Positions 10,490-11,118 of a stretch of DNA of 11,118 bases are shown here, in pieces (within the stretch, counting starts at the first letter, position 1; each line of letters begins with the position of its first letter). A model generated the notes under the pieces. It was not told where the DNA came from and made no database searches. It was given only the letters and a program-made list of their open reading frames with translations. The DNA comes from Psychrobacter sp. UBA3480 (GTDB lineage Bacteria; Pseudomonadota; Gammaproteobacteria; Pseudomonadales; Moraxellaceae), in contig NZ_DFQV01000015.1 of the NCBI RefSeq assembly GCF_002377945.1, positions 182,621-193,738 of the forward strand, written 5' to 3'. A program made the position numbers and the translations under genes.

Positions 10490-10565
10490 TGGCAGGCGAT
10501 GTAGGACTCGAACCTACAACCCTCGGTTTTGGAGACCGATGCTCTACCAATTGAGCCAATCGCCT
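10490..10565 (-). tRNA. tRNA-Trp (anticodon CCA)
   Basis: This is a complete 76-nt cloverleaf. The 7-bp acceptor stem pairs AGGCGAT with ATCGCCT, and the discriminator G is followed by an encoded CCA at 10490-10492. The anticodon loop reads CTCCAAA with anticodon CCA at 10530-10532, and the T arm contains TTCGAGT. The sequence closely resembles E. coli tRNA-Trp in the D and anticodon arms. It lies between a strong promoter and secE, so the primary transcript is probably a tRNA-mRNA that is cut by tRNA-processing enzymes. Confidence 0.98.
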
Positions 10566-10583
10566 ATGGGTGTAAAGGACAGC

Positions 10584-10611
10584 ATTATACAATATTTAGC
10601 ATAGAATGCAA
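10584..10611 (-). promoter_or_regulatory. Sigma-70 promoter for tRNA-Trp-secE-nusG
   Basis: The minus strand has a perfect -10 TATAAT (10584-10589) and a -35 TTGCAT (10606-10611) separated by 16 bases. CTTGCA, one base further upstream, would give 17. Transcription would start near 10577, about 12 nt before mature tRNA-Trp. AT-rich DNA just upstream of the -35 could act as an UP element. Confidence 0.8.
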
Positions 10612-10620
10612 GCCCTTGAC

Positions 10621-10641
10621 GGTAAAATTATTAATTTTACC
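10621..10641. repeat. 21-nt AT-rich inverted repeat upstream of the tRNA-Trp promoter
   Basis: Perfect 9-bp arms GGTAAAATT and AATTTTACC flank a 3-nt centre. The repeat ends nine bases upstream of the -35 element. It could be an UP element, a regulator site, or simply AT-rich symmetry. Confidence 0.5.
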
Positions 10642-10824
10642 TGATTTTGCACTACCGTAGTCTAAAATAACTGCTAGCGTCAAGTGCAGCGATAATATAA
10701 CAAGCTATGCTGCAGATTACAATATGCTATCTAACAAATAATTGTCTCTGTCACACATACAGCTAATTCATTAATACACACTAGGCATAATTCTATTTTC
10801 GATCATGCTTCAACTTTCTCCAAT
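10642..10824. other. Spacer between upstream terminator and tRNA-Trp promoter region
   Basis: This AT-rich stretch shows no credible coding frame, RNA gene or repeat. It separates the terminator of the preceding transcription unit from the tRNA-Trp promoter. Confidence 0.5.
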
Positions 10825-10859
10825 AAAAAAAGGCCACCCTAGACAGGATGGCCTTTTTT
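10825..10859 (-). terminator. Intrinsic terminator of the upstream transcription unit
   Basis: In the minus-strand RNA a 9-bp stem (arms 10845-10853 and 10832-10840, one U-G pair, 4-nt loop) is followed by seven U (10831-10825) and preceded by six A. The plus-strand reading has a C-A mismatch in place of the wobble pair, so leftward use is favoured, although the U/A tracts could allow both directions. The gene it ends is not visible; synteny suggests tuf. Confidence 0.85.
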
Positions 10860-10909
10860 ATGTCTAATTCATAAGCTCTTTACTGAGACTTAAGTCTTAG
10901 TTCCATACG

Positions 10910-11118
10910 TTAGACCTGGATCGTGGACGCGTAGGTTGACGGGCGGCCAATGCCTAATTCTTCAAGCCGCTTAACCAGCGTTGCTTCGGAAAAACGGGGC
11001 GGCGGCTGCGTGAAATGCTGCGTCTTTTCTACAGCATGTTTGGCAGGGGCGTCGCCCGCCATCATTGGCGGCAGGACCGCGCCGTATTCGACTTCGCTGT
11101 CGTCGAGGCCCTCGTCCT
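10910..11118 (-). CDS. topA: Fragment of DNA topoisomerase I, alphaproteobacterial type, apparently foreign
   Basis: The minus-strand frame is open from the right edge to TAA at 10910-10912, giving 68 residues. It contains [20 protein letters not shown] and [14 protein letters not shown], highly conserved in the central core of bacterial topoisomerase I, which relaxes negative supercoils. The [19 protein letters not shown] wording is of alphaproteobacterial, possibly sphingomonad, type. Similarity runs to the last codon before the stop, where the protein would normally continue with a leucine and several hundred more residues. The stop is therefore probably an accident of the junction at about 10912. 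The active-site tyrosine lies further upstream in the protein and is outside the window. 47 of 68 codons end in G or C, unlike the neighbouring AT-leaning genes. A chimeric contig end is the simplest explanation. Confidence 0.85.
   Translation of the reverse strand, partial: DEGLDDSEVEYGAVLPPMMAGDAPAKHAVEKTQHFTQPPPRFSEATLVKRLEELGIGRPSTYASTIQV

Noticed and set aside
10861..10909. Looked for the C-terminus of tuf or another upstream gene
   Set aside because: No frame here resembles the end of EF-Tu or another known protein; it looks like a 3' untranslated stretch before the junction.

Overview
The window carries the ribosomal-protein/RNA-polymerase cluster of a gammaproteobacterium, all transcribed leftward on the minus strand. 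The order of transcription is tRNA-Trp, secE, nusG, rplK, rplA, rplJ, rplL, rpoB, rpoC. Gene order, a tRNA-Trp placed directly ahead of secE, the moderate GC content and the protein sequences all fit the Moraxellaceae, most likely Psychrobacter. The genus is an inference from familiarity; no search was run.

Right part (about 10490-10860, minus strand): an intrinsic terminator ends an upstream transcript whose gene is not in the window; by synteny it would be tuf. A strong promoter then drives tRNA-Trp(CCA), followed by secE and nusG. Next come rplK and rplA (1-base overlap), rplJ and rplL, then rpoB and rpoC, with rpoC cut by the left edge after 538 codons. The products act together: RpoB and RpoC form the catalytic core of RNA polymerase, NusG couples it to Rho or the ribosome, L11/L1/L10/L7-L12 build the stalk and factor-binding regions of the 50S subunit, SecE is part of the SecYEG translocon, and tRNA-Trp serves decoding.

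Regulatory interest lies in the spacers. The rplA-rplJ gap (457 nt) contains at least four hairpins and is the expected place of the L10 autoregulatory leader. The rplL-rpoB gap (764 nt) starts with a clear intrinsic terminator/attenuator and then holds a long-range stem, a 12-nt direct repeat and several small hairpins. The rpoB-rpoC gap (151 nt) holds a 12-bp hairpin. rpoC appears to start at TTG.

The last about 205 bases (10913-11118) do not belong with the rest. They are GC-rich and encode, in an uninterrupted minus-strand frame, a stretch of DNA topoisomerase I of alphaproteobacterial type that breaks off in mid-domain. This is most likely an assembly or library chimera; a real insertion is less likely. 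I see no new defence, mobile or biosynthetic system here. Apart from that junction the window is a conserved housekeeping locus.
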